64,000 nucleotides of DNA from Myrica gale (GCA_963930655.1 OZ005603.1:11989001-12053000), one strand, 5' to 3'. Positions 1 to 12,600 are shown, counted from the first letter of the stretch. The notes: generated by a model not told the origin, from the sequence alone. Numbers and translations: made by a program.

Positions 1-3000
1 AGCATTCCTATTATTTAACAGAGATGGTGAAAATTCAGCATTTAAAAGCTGTAGTTTCAAGAAGGAAGAATAAGCTGAAGATTTGAAGCTGGAGAATGCA
101 AGCAAACTATCTTGACACACATAAAGAACTGAAATCCCCTATCACTTGCAATAAATGGAACCTGAAGTAATCACAAATTTTTAGCACACATTACAATCAG
201 AAATGACACATGAATAATACATTCTTCATCAAATAAAACATTAAAAAATAGATCTTTCCCATTTGCAACATTTGGTAAGAAATAACTGTACAAATGAAAT
301 CTCGAAATGGGTATCACCTCTTCAACTCCCTGATCCTTGCAAAGGAATTTCTGAAGCAGGCAATGTGGTAAAATGCCCTTGCTTTCAGAGTCAACAAGAT
401 CCAGTCCAGAGCCCCATCCTTGCTTCTCATTTTCACTCACAACTAAAACAACAGCCAATTTCCCTTCAGACATGAGATGCAAGCCCCTTTCTCGAAAAGT
501 CCCAATTGCATCCAGCTTTTCATTACTCGCAGAAGAAATGAAGCATTCCTCTGATATTTTCAGAGTACTTGTTAGCTTGGCTTCTACGGCTCTGAACAAC
601 TCAGTAACATTCCATCTGATGCAAGAAAATGGGTGAATGTCAAAGGTTCAACATTTCGGGCAGAGTATCCAAAGGAAACACCCACAATTGTAACGAACTA
701 GCAATAACATGTATTACTTTCAAATAGTGGATGCATAAACGACGAATCAACCATGTGTACGAACAAAAGATAAATGACAGTCTTCAATCAAAAGCATCAC
801 TTCAGTATCAGAAGATTTCAACCAGGCAAATAAGAAGAGTGTCCCCTTTGAAAATGATTACTATGCTGTCAAATCCTCATATAGCAGCTTAATTCCTATA
901 AAATTCAAATATCAGACTTCAAAGAAACAAATTCCAATCCTCTCCATCTGATTTGCCAAAATAAACCATTATTGTTTATACTTCCATATGTACGGTGCAA
1001 CCCAATCCTCATTTTTTTCAGGTTTCAACCTTTATAAATTTGTACCCTGTCCAAGTAAGGACTCTTGGCATTGTGGGCCCCAGAAGGAGACCCGTATCAC
1101 AGGCTATAAGCTTAGTCGTCTACTAGGGTTCAAATCCCTCCTACCCCATAATTGGCCAAAAAGGAAACGGCCTTCTCCCCTGTAGGTTGGCAGATCACAA
1201 TCAAAATAGCAGGCCCAAAGCTATGGAAGTCAAGTGTGGGTTGCTGGAACCTAGTGGCCTTATCTCTTTTCATTTATAGTTTATTTAATCGTGGATAAAC
1301 CAATTTTTAATACAGAATGTGCACCTGAATCAGCATATGCTTTTGTTTTCTGCAATCTTTCTAGGTTCAGTTTAGGCAAAATCATTCTATGAAGAACAGA
1401 GTCTGGTGCAATCTGAGATATTTCTGTAACTCCTCAAACTTGGATGATGCCAAAAAGAACTTCTATCGAAACATTAATTCATCGCAAATCAGAAAACATA
1501 TATGCATATATGGGCCCATGATGCATTGCCACAATAAATGAAGACATTGCATACATAAATGACACGATCAACTGTACCAACAAAATGGAATTAATTCCTA
1601 TCAACTTTACCTCTCGGATGGAATCTCAATATTTTGCAATGCATGTTGAAGCAACTTGGAATTCACACCAACAATCTGATCAGCAAGCAAGGTCCTTTGG
1701 GCTTTCTCCCCAAATCTAAACCCGTGAAATACATGTTGCTGCTCCATTTCACAAAGTTTCTTTTTTGCTGCTATGAGGCGCTTTTGGAACTTTTTTCTCT
1801 CTTTCCACTCCTGAATTGCATGATAAGGTGAATAAACTTAGTTGTACAAACACCACCAATATGTGCCAGTATAAGAGTGGAAAAGGAATAATAGTCTGGA
1901 TAGGCAAATGCACTGTAGTGACCTGCAGTAAAAGTTCTAGAAGGTATCTGAATAGTTGCCTAGAAATGTAACAAAATTCAGTTAAAAAAATATGATACTC
2001 CACTCATGTCTCAAAATGTAGAACATGATTCTGCCTCATTCTCTTCAGAATCTACTCTCAATCCCGTATTAAAGGGAAAAAAATCATGTGTTATGAGAGG
2101 AACTAGGTGTAAATTGCATATTTTTAGGTGTGCAATAATATTTGTACAATAGATATGTTACTGCATATGATATCATATGTAATATCAGATTTTTCCAAGC
2201 CTCCACCATAAACTACTAGTTTAAGCATGGATCTCCTTCTTGCAAGAAAAGAAGAAAAAAAACAAATGAAAAATGCATAGATGCTATGGAGCATCCAAAT
2301 ACAAATAGAAAAGCCCAATTTTTGTATCAGATTCCCAATCCTCAAAAAGAAAGTCCAATAAAATAGCATATAATGACATAAAGCATGCATGTATATAGTC
2401 TTTGGATATCAAACAATAACTTTAATTCATAAGTAGTACAGTACAAATGAGTATGCCTCACAAGTTGCCGCCTTTCTTTCTTGGACCTCTCGTCAAAGCG
2501 TAAATTTAACTCAAGGAGACCCTTTGGAGGTGTGATCTGAATTTCTTTTCTATCCATATCAACATTTGGAACGATCGCTTCAACAAACGGTACCCACACA
2601 AAGTGATCAGATGCTACCATTTCTGCTGTCCTTGGCTTTCCAGTTTTGTCCAGCACATTTAGTGATGAATCAAGCTTGACATGTAAAAGATCACTCGCCC
2701 CACTGTTGTAAACGTTACCAATAGTTCCCACAAATTCACCAGTTTCCTGAAAGAATAAGTATGATTGATGCCTCCAAAAACTCCTAGCTTGAGTGCCCAA
2801 AGGCGACCAAAAAAGGCAGGATTCACAAAAAAGAAGAGAAAAATAACCCCACAAAAAACAGTAAAAGAGCCACAAGAGCAGAAGAATAAATGTGGCACAA
2901 AAATATATTGGGAGTATAGAAACTAAACATGACAATAAGAAGAGCCACAGCAGTAGAAGACTAATCATGACAGCGGACTATATTGTGCTGCGCATATGCT

Positions 3001-5302
3001 TGTGTACATAGATATAAGTGACAACCTAACATATTGTGTTTTAAGCACCATAGGGAAAGGTAGTCAGACCACACAAGTTTAATGGAACACTTGCTTAAAA
3101 GTACACATGGAAATTTATCTTAACATCATCACAATAAGCACAAACCTTAAGAAAAACTCTCATGCCGACAAGATCACGAGTATAAAATTCGCCATCCTCC
3201 AACTCTGGCCTATCTTCTTCCTTCACGAGTAAAGTTGACCCAATAAGCTGCTTAGCCTAACATTTCAAAAAATAAGGACAATAAGTATGCATGTCAATGT
3301 CATAAAACATGTCGTTACTACATATATACTGCTTCTCCACATCACTACCAAAAATTAAGTTTCATAATAAAAAAAAGAGCAAGAATCCGGATAGAATATC
3401 ATAGTATTTGGAATAGGCTTCTTCTTGAGTTAAATGAAGCAAAGAGATTTCAGAATCTTACATGAACGTCCTTCTTCTCTATTGAATAACAAAATGAATA
3501 AGTTAAAGTTGCACTAAACTTCCACAAGAATCTTCTAACAAAAGGCTCAAATACAAGTTATTGTGGCTCACCTCTTCAATAGTATGCTTCAACAAATGAA
3601 GAATACAGAAGTTCCCATTTGAAAAAGGTTCGGTCATTTTTGGCATACGTTATAATTTGAAGCTGTCTACCCTTCTTTGTCGCAATCAACCCATTATCAA
3701 TTTTTTGAGATCCCAAACTTCAATTGTGTTGATGAAGAAATGCAGCGAGGGATGATTAAGAATAAAATTCAACAAACAAGAATACTCTCTGAAGAAGCTC
3801 AAACTTGTATTTCTACCTCCTTCTAAACACAATAGACTTTCATCTAGAAATATCCACAAACAAGGTCAACAGGATGCCTTCTCCACATATTCAACAGAAT
3901 CAGAAGCAAATTAACTAAGAGAAGTAAATATGAAGTGAAATCACAGCAGAACTCATGTAAAAGAAAAACAAAAGTTCTTTGTAGAGCCCACCTGGTCCAC
4001 TGTGTCAACCCCACTGAATCTAAGTATCCAACTTTTCTGACCAGGGTGTCCTCTTCCCTCCACCAGTATAACTTCTTGAACTGTTTCTTGACCCAAAATT
4101 TGTTGCTTCAACCATCTTATCCCAGGCTAAAATTAATACAATGGTTGTACATAACTTAGTTCACAACATTCAAGGACGAGTGACAATATCAACAGGTTCT
4201 GAAAGTCTTATGAAGATATTGTTTGTTTTACCTTCGAAAACCGCAACTCTGGAAAATCAGTGCTGGCTTTTACACGGATCTCTCCATGAAGACCATGAAC
4301 ACTGGATAGGTACCCGATTTCAACAAAATCTGATTCAGTCATAGAGGTTTCACGAGCCTCTTGGGTAGCTGAAGCGGCAAACAAAAATTAAATTGAAACC
4401 ATTCCATAATTGAATATCAGACACATCAGAGATTGAATCTTGATCTAGAAAAACTTTTAGTATTTCAAGCAGACCTGTGAACAGTAACATTGTTGCACCA
4501 AAATTACATTACACAGAAAAAAAAAGAGATAAAAGCTTTTCTAAGCTACCAATACACTGAGATTTCTATAAACATTGCATAAATATATTCTGTATCAGGT
4601 TTACTCATTTAACGACTGTCTTCAGAGTTGATAGGGAAGTGAAATAAACCAAATTCACAAATTCGACACGCTGCAAAATTATGCAGTCAAAGTACATATA
4701 TCCTTTCAGTGTACACAAACATTCAACGTGTTCAATTCTATTAAGTAGCTCAAAAAATATATCTACAAATCCAAGACATATACAACAGAGCAAAAAGATT
4801 TTTGAACTACGTAAAGTGACGAAGAATTCTAACACAGCAATACTTGTTCAACAGAAATCCAGCCAGAGCTAAGTCACAAGCAACGGCACATGCCATCACA
4901 GAAAAGAATATTATTCCCAATAGAAGACATAAATAAACTAGAAATCAGGAATCTGTATCATATCTCCATATATTCCCAATGAAGCTGACCACTTTCACCC
5001 TTTTCCTGAGTTCCCAGACAACAGAAACGATAAACAAAACAAACCCTCAATGCAAAAGACCATAACAAATCAAAAATAGAATAGAATCCGAGGGGAAAAA
5101 AAAATTTACCAGTGCTATGCAGAGTAGGGAGTGGAAGTCTGAAATTTTGTAGACGGTTCAAGGGCAATTGGACAGAGTGGGAAGCTATGGCCGCAGGGGC
5201 GGCCCGGTTTCTAAAAGGGGCTCCGAGTGCATGACCGGTCGGAAGGGAAGCGGGAAACGAAGGAAGCGAATTTAGAGAACAGAGAGGTGAAGCTCTCTGC
5301 AT
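1..5302 (-). CDS. RimM-family plastid ribosome maturation protein with C-terminal extension (3' end uncertain)
   Basis: RimM proteins bind ribosomal protein S19 and help 16S rRNA maturation; the plant version is probably plastid-targeted. Exons on the minus strand: 5302-5110, 4368-4232, 4126-3992, 3256-3146, 2746-2462, 1810-1611, 615-318, with a possible eighth from 161. Every junction is GT/AG and the phases agree (453 codons through exon 7). Exon 1 is Ser/Pro/Arg-rich and free of acidic residues, like a transit peptide. Exon 2 holds the RimM N-domain signature (EIGYLSSVHGLHGEIRVKAS), exon 4 the strand around DLVGMRVFLK, and exon 5 the PRC-barrel (GTIGNVYNSGASDLL, then VPFVEAIVPNVDMDRK). Exon 6 is a basic linker. 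Exon 7 (GKLAVVLVVSENEKQGWGSG) recalls the nucleotide-binding loop of UDP-sugar pyrophosphorylases but has lost the canonical glycine pattern. I start at 5302; an in-frame ATG at 5347 is possible. Exon 8 would reach a TGA at 59-57 or splice on past the window edge. Confidence 0.8.
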
Positions 5303-5878
5303 AATGTTGCTCGGCCACTGGTCAGTCCAGGGAAGGAGTGGGGGCAAATTAGCTAAATGCCTGACTAGTTTTCCCTTTTCTTGCTTTCCTACCGTCTTGT
5401 GGCATTTGTCCTAACTGATTTTTCAAGGAAAGGTACCAGTAATTAAAGCACAACGTACTAGTACTTCAGAGCGGGCGTAGATCTTTTTTCGGTGTTTTGG
5501 ATTCATAACAGAAGATTCTGATTTCTGAAAGCAGTTTTTAATTACAGCCACTCTTCAGCTCAAGAAGATAATCACATCACTTAAGAAGAATCAATTGAAG
5601 AATCAGTCCAATCAAATCTCATCTGAGTTATAACTTTTACATATCTCAATCCATTCTAATGCTTCGCTTGATTATATGCATGTTTGGATTATCCGGCCTC
5701 AAATTTACATGAAATTGATATTACAAGCCTGACAAATCCAAACAAACTTTTTTTTCGAATAAAATTGAATTAATACGTCAAGAACTACAAATTTCTACCT
5801 CGGAAAATCATTTTAGGGTACACATCCTTAATTCATGTCTAGAGTGAATTCAACGATGATACTACATTTAAGTCTTGT
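5303..5878. other. Upstream spacer of the RimM-like gene
   Basis: AT-rich spacer between the RimM-like start and the Pack-MULE. It should hold the minus-strand promoter and 5' UTR. No clear TATA box or other element stands out, and no coding potential is visible. Confidence 0.4.
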
Positions 5879-5887
5879 TAGAATAAA

Positions 5888-6166
5888 GTGAAATTTGTTT
5901 TTTAGTCACTAAGTTTTCACCCCTTTTCATTTTTAGTCATAAAACTTAATTTTTCAACTTTTTAGTTCTTAATCTTTCCATACTTGAAAAAAATAGTTCA
6001 GTCGTTACCTTCAGTTAGTCTAATTAACGAAACCATTTTTCACATCAGCCTCCATTTTTCACGTAAGCAACTTATTTCCACGTCAGCCCACCATTTGAAC
6101 CGAATGCCTAAAGGACTAGTAGTTCACACAAGATTAAATGAAAACTGTGTATTTCGTTCCCTTAAA
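5888..6166 (+). repeat. Left terminal inverted repeat of the Pack-MULE
   Basis: Pairs with the reverse complement of 7190-7457. Similarity is high over the outer 230 bp and fades inward around 6166, just before the captured gene sequence. Confidence 0.82.
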
Positions 6167-6260
6167 GACCATCGGTACCTCTTGTTTCGCATAGTCATAT
6201 CCCTTTCGTAAACCCTACACTACCCATTTTCAGTTCATATACAAAGTGGGAGAGAGTTAC

Positions 6261-7158
6261 CGAGCATGACGACGGGGCTAAGAAATTGCATAGGGGTATT
6301 AATAATTCCCATCAAGATCAACTTGTCATCGAGCTTCAACAAAGAAAGGTAAGGCTCAAGAGGGTGAAACACAGGCACAGTATCAATGATATAATCGAGT
6401 GAGTCAATCGCTTCCTGCATTCGAGTTGTATTCGAGCTAACCAAGTACTCGTCCGCATCAAGATGCTCCAAAGCCTCCTCTCTCTTCTTATCTGAAGAGC
6501 TTATCACAATCACATGGTGTCCCGTGGCCTTGGCTATCTTGACACCCATGTGTCCCACTCCTCCAAGCCCCAATATCCCTCCTCTCAACCTGTTTTGGCG
6601 ACATCCCATCCAGTATCGTCACCACAAATCTAGAACATAAACAAAAAAAGTCAGTCTTTAATCAAAATTGGCGAAGGCAATTATATCTTCTTGCGTTGAA
6701 AGAGAAAACCATCTTTGGACACCTATTGGCCAAAAAAATTGCCACTTTGAAGTTCAAGTATCTTTACTAAATTTCAAGAGCGTCCATATCTCTACCAAGG
6801 TCACTGATACTAAAGACATGAAAATCAACATTTCAAGAATTTGATTTTATAGTGTCATGATATAAGGATGACATATTTTTTTTCTTAATTAATGATAACT
6901 TTTGAAAGAGATTATATTTTGTCGTTACTTTTGGTCGACCACCATGGAACCAGCAAAGCCTCCTTGGGTCAGTTGGCCATCAGTGTAAGTATTGTTATAG
7001 GACCAAATTTTCTTATTGCAGTATTGCTTGTTATTTGCTTTGCATGGGCGACAGTTTCTGCAGCATCCGACGGCTGCTCTGACTCCCACGGTGTCTCCCA
7101 CCCTAAACTTAGTCACAGCTGATCCTACCTCCACCACCTCACCGACCACTTCATGCAT
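6261..7158 (-). pseudogene. Captured cinnamyl alcohol dehydrogenase (CAD) fragment
   Basis: CAD is the zinc- and NADPH-dependent reductase of monolignol synthesis. The exon at 7158-6929 encodes [12 protein letters not shown], then the structural-zinc cysteine cluster ([17 protein letters not shown]) and [12 protein letters not shown]. An intact GT/AG intron lies at 6928-6630. The next exon, 6629-6261, starts FVV.ILDGM and later has the Rossmann motif [14 protein letters not shown] and [19 protein letters not shown], ending at a natural-looking splice donor. Between KQ and [10 protein letters not shown] about 24 codons present in CAD are missing and the frame changes. The N-terminus with the first catalytic-zinc ligand and the C-terminal third are absent, so this is non-functional. 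Retention of the intron shows genomic, not RNA-mediated, capture. Confidence 0.88.
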
Positions 7159-7189
7159 GTTTCAGAACAATGGTCACAATCAATATAAG

Positions 7190-7457
7190 CAACGAAACAC
7201 ACCGTTTCATTTTACCTTGTGGGAGCTACTGGTCGTTTAGGGTATTCGATTCAAATGGTGGGCTGACGTGGAAATGAGTTGTTTACGTGGAAAATAGAGG
7301 CTGACGTGAAAAATTATTCCATTAGTTAGACTAATGGAAGGTAACGTCTGAACTATTTTTTTCAAGTATGAAAAGATCAAGGACTAAAAAGTTGAAACAT
7401 TATGTTTTATGACTAAAAATGAAAGGTGAAAACTTAGTGACTTAAAACAAATTTCCC
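7190..7457 (-). repeat. Right terminal inverted repeat of the Pack-MULE
   Basis: Reverse complement of the left arm, with scattered substitutions and short indels, so the insertion is not very recent. Confidence 0.82.
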
Positions 7458-7689
7458 TAGAATAAATTAGGTTATTGATATTATTGGAGGAGATTGATGA
7501 CCCTTCGGTCAATGACTATTGATCAAGCCCTAGGTAGGTTTTGATTGAGAAGATGGAAGTAGCACTTTTAGACCTTTTCTATAGTAGATATGGATCGCAA
7601 AACCAAACACCTTATAACTGTTTATCCTGATTTATTTCTTTCTTCCTCCCATAAAATCCTAAGACAGACCCTATATGTTTTTTTGGCAG

Positions 7690-7885
7690 TGATAATTTTA
7701 TGAGCGTAAAATTGTAATTTTGAGACAAAAAAATAAATTTCAGCCTAAATTGACGGAAAATTTTAATGGAGGATGCAAAGTGTCTAAAATTAATAGTTGG
7801 TGAATGTAATGTAATAAAAATAATAGATCGATGTGCAAAGTGTCTAGACCTTCAATGTTATAGTGCAAAATGTATTTATCATTTT
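7690..7885. repeat. Partial copy of a foldback element
   Basis: Resembles one arm of the foldback repeats at 38353-38729 and 56703-57023, sharing the series GCAAAGTGTCTAAAAT, AATAGTTGGTGAATGTAATG and AAAATGTATTTATC. No opposite arm is found here. Confidence 0.5.
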
Positions 7886-8365
7886 TTCTTTCTTTTTCTC
7901 AACTGGGAAATTGTGCACAGTTTAAGAGGGGTAGATAGTTCTCTGGTATAAAAAAAACAAAAGTGTTAATATCATTACAATTCCATTCCTAATATGTTAT
8001 ATCTCAGTCCCTTCCATTACTTTCAGTTTTAAGTTTTGCTTCCAACTACCGATAATAAAAAGGCTCGTAGGTATAGAAAACTATCATAGAAGTTTTGATG
8101 TGGATAAGAGAGATAAGGCCCTTTATAGCAAGATTTAGGCTCGATGGTGAGCTAATGGGCCAATCGAGCCCCTTCTTCAGGAACCAGGCCGAACTCGAGG
8201 CTGAAAAGCCATCCCACGTGACGGAAGAAAGATAGGATAACTTGTCGAGCAAACTGAAAAGATTTGTAGAATACGTGTGAATTTGTCACTTGTCTCGAAA
8301 GTTTAAGTGGTTAAAAAATTATTAATATTAGAATTATTTTATTATGACTCTTACACATCATAGAG

Positions 8366-8549
8366 TGTGTTTGAAGTGTAAAAGTTTACACTTTCTAAAA
8401 TTTTAACAGAATAAAAATTAAAATATAATGTCTCTCTCTATCACATCATTACTTTTCACTATAATAATATTAAAATTCATCTCTCTTCACTTTTTCACCT
8501 AATACCCTAAAATTTTAACCTCCCCAAAATTTTAACACTCAAACACAAC
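8366..8549. mobile_element. MITE, hAT-type (184 bp)
   Basis: Terminal inverted repeats: left TGTGTTTGAAGTGTAAAAG, right reverse complement GTTGTGTTTGAGTGTTAAAA. The flanks repeat CATAGAG at 8359-8365 and 8550-8556 (7 of 8 bases if read as an 8-bp duplication). No coding capacity. Size, termini and duplication length fit a hAT-derived MITE. Confidence 0.7.
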
Positions 8550-8620
8550 CATAGAGCCCTTCTCCGACTCCTCCGTTCTTTTCTCGCAGGCTTGTGTCCC
8601 GACCCTTGAAGACTCTAAAA

Positions 8621-9006
8621 GAATGTTTGTTTTGTAAGGACTTTTAGGATTTTAATAGAATTGTGAATATTTATATAAATTGAAGATTTATAAGTTTTTG
8701 TGTAAAAGTTGGTGAAATTTTTTAAAGGTATTTAATTTTTGTTGGAGTTTGTAAAAAGCTGTAAAGAGCGATGAATTGATGTAATTGTTTAATAAAAAAG
8801 TATTGAAGTCGGATAAAAAAGTATGGAGAGATAATATTTGTTATATTTTTTTTTTGAAAAAATATTGTAGTTTGTGTGAAAAGTTGTTGAAGAACGTGTA
8901 AAAAAATACTAGTGTTTGAGTATAAATTTTTTAAATTTTAGATGTTCGTTTTATATATTTGTAGAATCATATTGTATTCTAGAATATTTTTACAAACGAA
9001 CATGCC
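8621..9006. mobile_element. MITE-like repeat, copy 1
   Basis: AT-rich element of about 385 bp with degenerate inverted termini: GAATGTTTGTTTTGTAAGG on the left and, reverse-complemented, GGCATGTTCGTTTGTAAAA on the right. A related copy lies in the opposite orientation at 37732-38046. The target duplication is not clear. Confidence 0.5.
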
Positions 9007-9149
9007 CTAAGATCTAGAGTCATCAAGTTTATTACACATTAGTTCATATCAGACATTAATCATAATTCTTTGAAAACAAATTTGATAGACTTGCCAATAA
9101 TTTTTTTTTTTTTTTTTTTTAAACTGATTGTCAGGTTCTTTGTCGTCTG

Positions 9150-9349
9150 GTGTTGGACCCTATGATGGATTCGGGACCCCTTCTGGATGACCAAGTGATG
9201 GACCTCAGGGCTTTCTTTGAGTCCAATCCTGATTGTTCTCTTTTTTATGGATCCCTCGGCGCCAGAATGAGATTGCTCGTAACATTGCGAAATGGGCTGC
9301 TGCTTTTCATATTTTTGGCTTGTAGATGTGTCCTGTCTCCCCGCTCAGT
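9150..9349 (+). pseudogene. LINE (L1-type) RNase H-like C-terminal remnant
   Basis: One frame gives LDDQVMDLRAFFESNPDCSLF. After a frameshift another gives PRRQNEIARNIAKWAAAFH ending at a TAG. The pattern of an E/N-x-A, LAxWAA helix right before a stop is typical of the RNase H tail of plant L1 LINEs. An A-rich run follows near 9418-9426. It is a short, broken 3' remnant; no reverse transcriptase domain remains. Confidence 0.5.
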
Positions 9350-9726
9350 GTTTGATGCGGAGATCTTTTGATTTTTTTAGTTCTCTGTTTTCTTTCCTTT
9401 GATACTCATGTTGCCAAGAAAAAAAACGTACCACATTTACTATCGACGGAGCGAGATAAGCAGAGGCAATGGATTTAATTATTCCATAAGTAGTTGTGAT
9501 TTAAAATTTTCTCAAAAAAGTCCTTAAGGTCCATGTGGCTAGCAGTGTGTTATCTGTGATTATGCTGCCACCGTTTATTACGTTAAAAAAAATACGTTAA
9601 GTTAATGGGGCCACCTTAACGGACATGTCTAGAGCAATAAAGGCTAGATAAAATAATGATGGTGACAAATGTATCCTTCAAAATTACGAGTACGTAGCAT
9701 ACCAAGTAATGATAGGACATACCACC

Positions 9727-9850
9727 GGCGTAGTAGTTCAAGTGGTATGAGAGTCTGAAATAAAGCACTCAATTCGAACATTATGCAGTGAGTGAGAGTT
9801 CCTATGATCACGTCCAGGAGAGTTGGCTACACTGATTACTCCCTTCCACT
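9727..9850 (+). repeat. Possible SINE or tRNA-derived repeat
   Basis: Contains TAGTTCAAGTGGTATGAGAG followed by CAATTCGAACATTATG, spaced like degenerate A and B boxes of a tRNA-derived SINE. No target duplication was identified. Confidence 0.25.
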
Positions 9851-12050
9851 CGTTTTGTTTAGGAAAAAAAATAATAATTATGAGACATACCGGCGTTGGT
9901 GACCTCGAAGGCAGGGATGCACCAAAACGACAAGTTCGCGTGCAACCAAGAAGGAGAAAAATATATCAATTACCACAAGTTCGTGTACAACCAAAAAGGG
10001 GAGAAATATATCACTGCTCCATCGAATTTTCAATAATATTTTCTTTTTCCCACCTTATTTTTCAAGTTATCCTTTGTCCCTTTCGTTTGTTCTTTCCTTT
10101 CTTAAATAGTTTTCTACTTCATGAGCACCATACTACTTTTCCTTTGAATAAACACTACAGATGACATAATCAAATGTAGCTTAGAGATATCATTTTGGGC
10201 AGCCGAATTTTCTAGTCATTCTCCAATATGGTACCTATTTTTTCCGAGTACCCACTGCTGCTTTTTTCTATATTTGATTATTTCCTGGTTGAAACCCAAC
10301 ATTGTTGAACTTTCAGTACACTAGTGGAACATGCAGATTGCCTCAGAGTGGTGCCACCCATCCACTTACTTCGCGGCCACGTGATTAACTATACCCCAAA
10401 AGTAGCCAAAAATGAGGAGACACTAATTGTGGAGAAGACAAACGCACCAGCATAGAACACATAAAGTGAAATTAGTGCCATATAAATTGAATCCATTAGA
10501 AAGTTCAAACAATTGTAGGAAGCGAATAGGGAATCAATAAGTGTTAACAGAAGAAAAAGATATATGAAAGTAAATAATTGAAGGATAATATGGAGAGTGA
10601 AGAGAAATAGTATGTAGAGATAAATATTTAAGTAGTTTGGTCTAAAATAACTACATTTACGTAAAAAATCCTATATAATATATATGACTGTATTTTGTAT
10701 TATGAGTCTTTAATTATAGAAAAAAATACAAAACATGATAGAAAATATCAAATATTATATGCAAAGATTTCATAGCACATGTACACTTTTTCTTTTCTTT
10801 TTTTAGCTTGCAATCAGGTTCACTTAATTCTACCCAAAAAAAAAGGGGAATCAATTATAAACCCACATTTTATGAATAATTGAAGGATAATATGGAGAAA
10901 GAGAAAAAGATACAAAGTATGATAGTAAATATATTTCTACATTTAAACTTGAATATTTGAGATTTTGATAATAATACACAGTACAAGTAAATATCTGATA
11001 TCATGATAATATCATATCAAATCTTATAGACCGATTATGATATTATCTCTAAGAATCTAACCAACAATATTTTCCTTCCCAATTATAGTAATGGAAGCAT
11101 AGCTCTAGATTTTTCTCAGGAAAGCTTCTCAAATGAAAACTCATGACAGTAATGAGATTTTGCATTTGCTTACATGTAGATATATATGAAATGAGAATGG
11201 CTAGCTATTTGCCAACACATGATAGAAGTCTATTTCGTAACATAAATTCGGGCTATTTACTAAGTCCTGGAGGGTGATTAAACTATCAACCAGAGAATTC
11301 AATTGAAATTATTTAAATTATAAATAAAAAGTTAGAAAACCCACCAACATATGTAGTTTGGAAAATAGTACTAGCATCGACATCAGAAGAACTACTATAC
11401 AATAGGAAATCATATGTGAAAGATATATTCTAATGATCGATGTATATAATATTTGTATAGAATCAGTGTGATCAGTTTCCTTGATTTCTATTCGTTCATT
11501 AATATATATATATATCACTACTCGAATCTTTAAATTCATCAGTTTATACTAGACAACGCCCTTCACCACACATTTTCAATTGCACCCTAACTACTAACTA
11601 CTGAACAATCTAGGATGGGTTGCTGTACCTTATTTCAACAAGTTTAGTAATAAAATAAAGTCCCTATTGTTCGGATGGAGATCTTTTAATTATTATATTA
11701 TATAAAAAAATATGATGGTTCCTTTTGCTTACGGATTGTTTTGGTATTATGTATAAAAACTCCATGCTTTAAGCTCCCGTCTAGAATCGATGAGACTTCA
11801 ATATTGAGTAAAAATTCAAGTTAAATTTTCCAAATCAGTGTCTTTTAAGGAAAGTTCTCTTAAAATCTGGCCAGTTCTGACGTTTCTATCGCTTTGGGAC
11901 CTTTCCTTGGATGAATTTCTGTAGCATATTATTTTAGACGCCTCCCTCCTAATCCCTAAATTAATATTGGTCGATCAAAAAGTCTAGCACGGCTTATATT
12001 TTCAGATCTCCCTTTTTTATTTAATTATGCTTTTTGATGGGCGCCAGCCT
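9851..12050. other. AT-rich intergenic DNA without recognised genes
   Basis: No coding region longer than a chance reading frame, and no protein family is recognised. It contains short poly-A/T and AT dinucleotide runs (a TA run near 11502-11514). Confidence 0.5.
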
Positions 12051-12059
12051 AGCTCGTTC

Positions 12060-12600
12060 AAACATACTAACCCAGCTGCATTCTCATTCAAGGCCACGTA
12101 AGTTTTCTAGAGCCTCAATCCGCATATGTATAAATTAATTTATTCAAGACTCCAAGAATGATCAGAACTCAAAATGCTTCAGGACTCGAAGTAAGACAAG
12201 AACTCCTAAAATCCATACCGCTGAACTTCCTTTAGGACTCTAGCATCCCCTCTTATAACAATAAGGACTCCAAGTAAGATAATGAGTCCTAAAGCCCATA
12301 CCATTAGACTCTTCTTAAGACTCTAACCTCCTCACATATAAATAGACATATACCCTTTATATTTTCTCAAGTTTAATTAGTACACTAATAGTAATAACTT
12401 ATATTTTAGAGTCTCTAACGTCCTCTCTCCTTGTTCTTTTTGAAGTCAGCTATCAGTTACTTTTGGCATCATCACTTTTCAAATGTTATTTGGGTTCGGG
12501 GTAATATTTTGAGATTATAAGGTCCATTGTGCAAGATTGAAAGCGACCTAAGAAGGCCCATTAATTAAACGGGTTCATCTGGAGAGAATATCCGTTTATT
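12060..12600 (+). repeat. Possible LTR remnant with internal tandem duplication
   Basis: Two imperfect copies of a roughly 95-bp unit (beginning AGGACTCGAAGTAAGACAAG and AGGACTCCAAGTAAGATAAT) lie at about 12181-12340. They are followed by a TATA-like ACATATAAATAGAC and then a transcribed-leader-like stretch. This resembles the promoter part of a plant LTR, but termini, PBS and target duplication were not found. Confidence 0.3.

Larger units (their letters stand above)
5888..7457. mobile_element. Pack-MULE (Mutator-like, non-autonomous) carrying a CAD gene fragment
   Basis: A 1570-bp unit bounded by long terminal inverted repeats of about 270 bp. The termini read GTGAAATTTGTTTT on the left and, reverse-complemented, GGGAAATTTGTTTT on the right. 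It is flanked by a perfect 9-bp target duplication TAGAATAAA at 5879-5887 and 7458-7466. Long TIRs plus a 9-bp duplication are diagnostic of Mutator-like elements. There is no transposase; the interior is a fragment of a cellular gene with its intron, which defines a Pack-MULE. Confidence 0.88.

Noticed and set aside
171..300. Read-through extension of RimM exon 7 past 318 to a stop at about 171
   Set aside because: A donor at EE|GTGATA keeps the frame and the read-through tail (HLYSYFLPNVANG...) looks like intron translation, so I end the exon at 318.
1021..1260. tRNA gene or SINE with B-box-like GGGTTCAAATCCC
   Set aside because: A single B-box-like word without a convincing A box, cloverleaf or target duplication.
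1317..1500. Possible extra RimM exon (minus frame GVTEISQIAPDSVLHRMILP)
   Set aside because: Open frame, but no acceptor fits the phase left by exon 6, whereas direct joining of exon 6 to 615 gives a continuous reading PSERWNVTELF.
9490..9660. Possible MULE arm related to 41880-42034 (GGGGCCACCTTAACGGACAT)
   Set aside because: Only a few shared words; no partner arm or duplication found.
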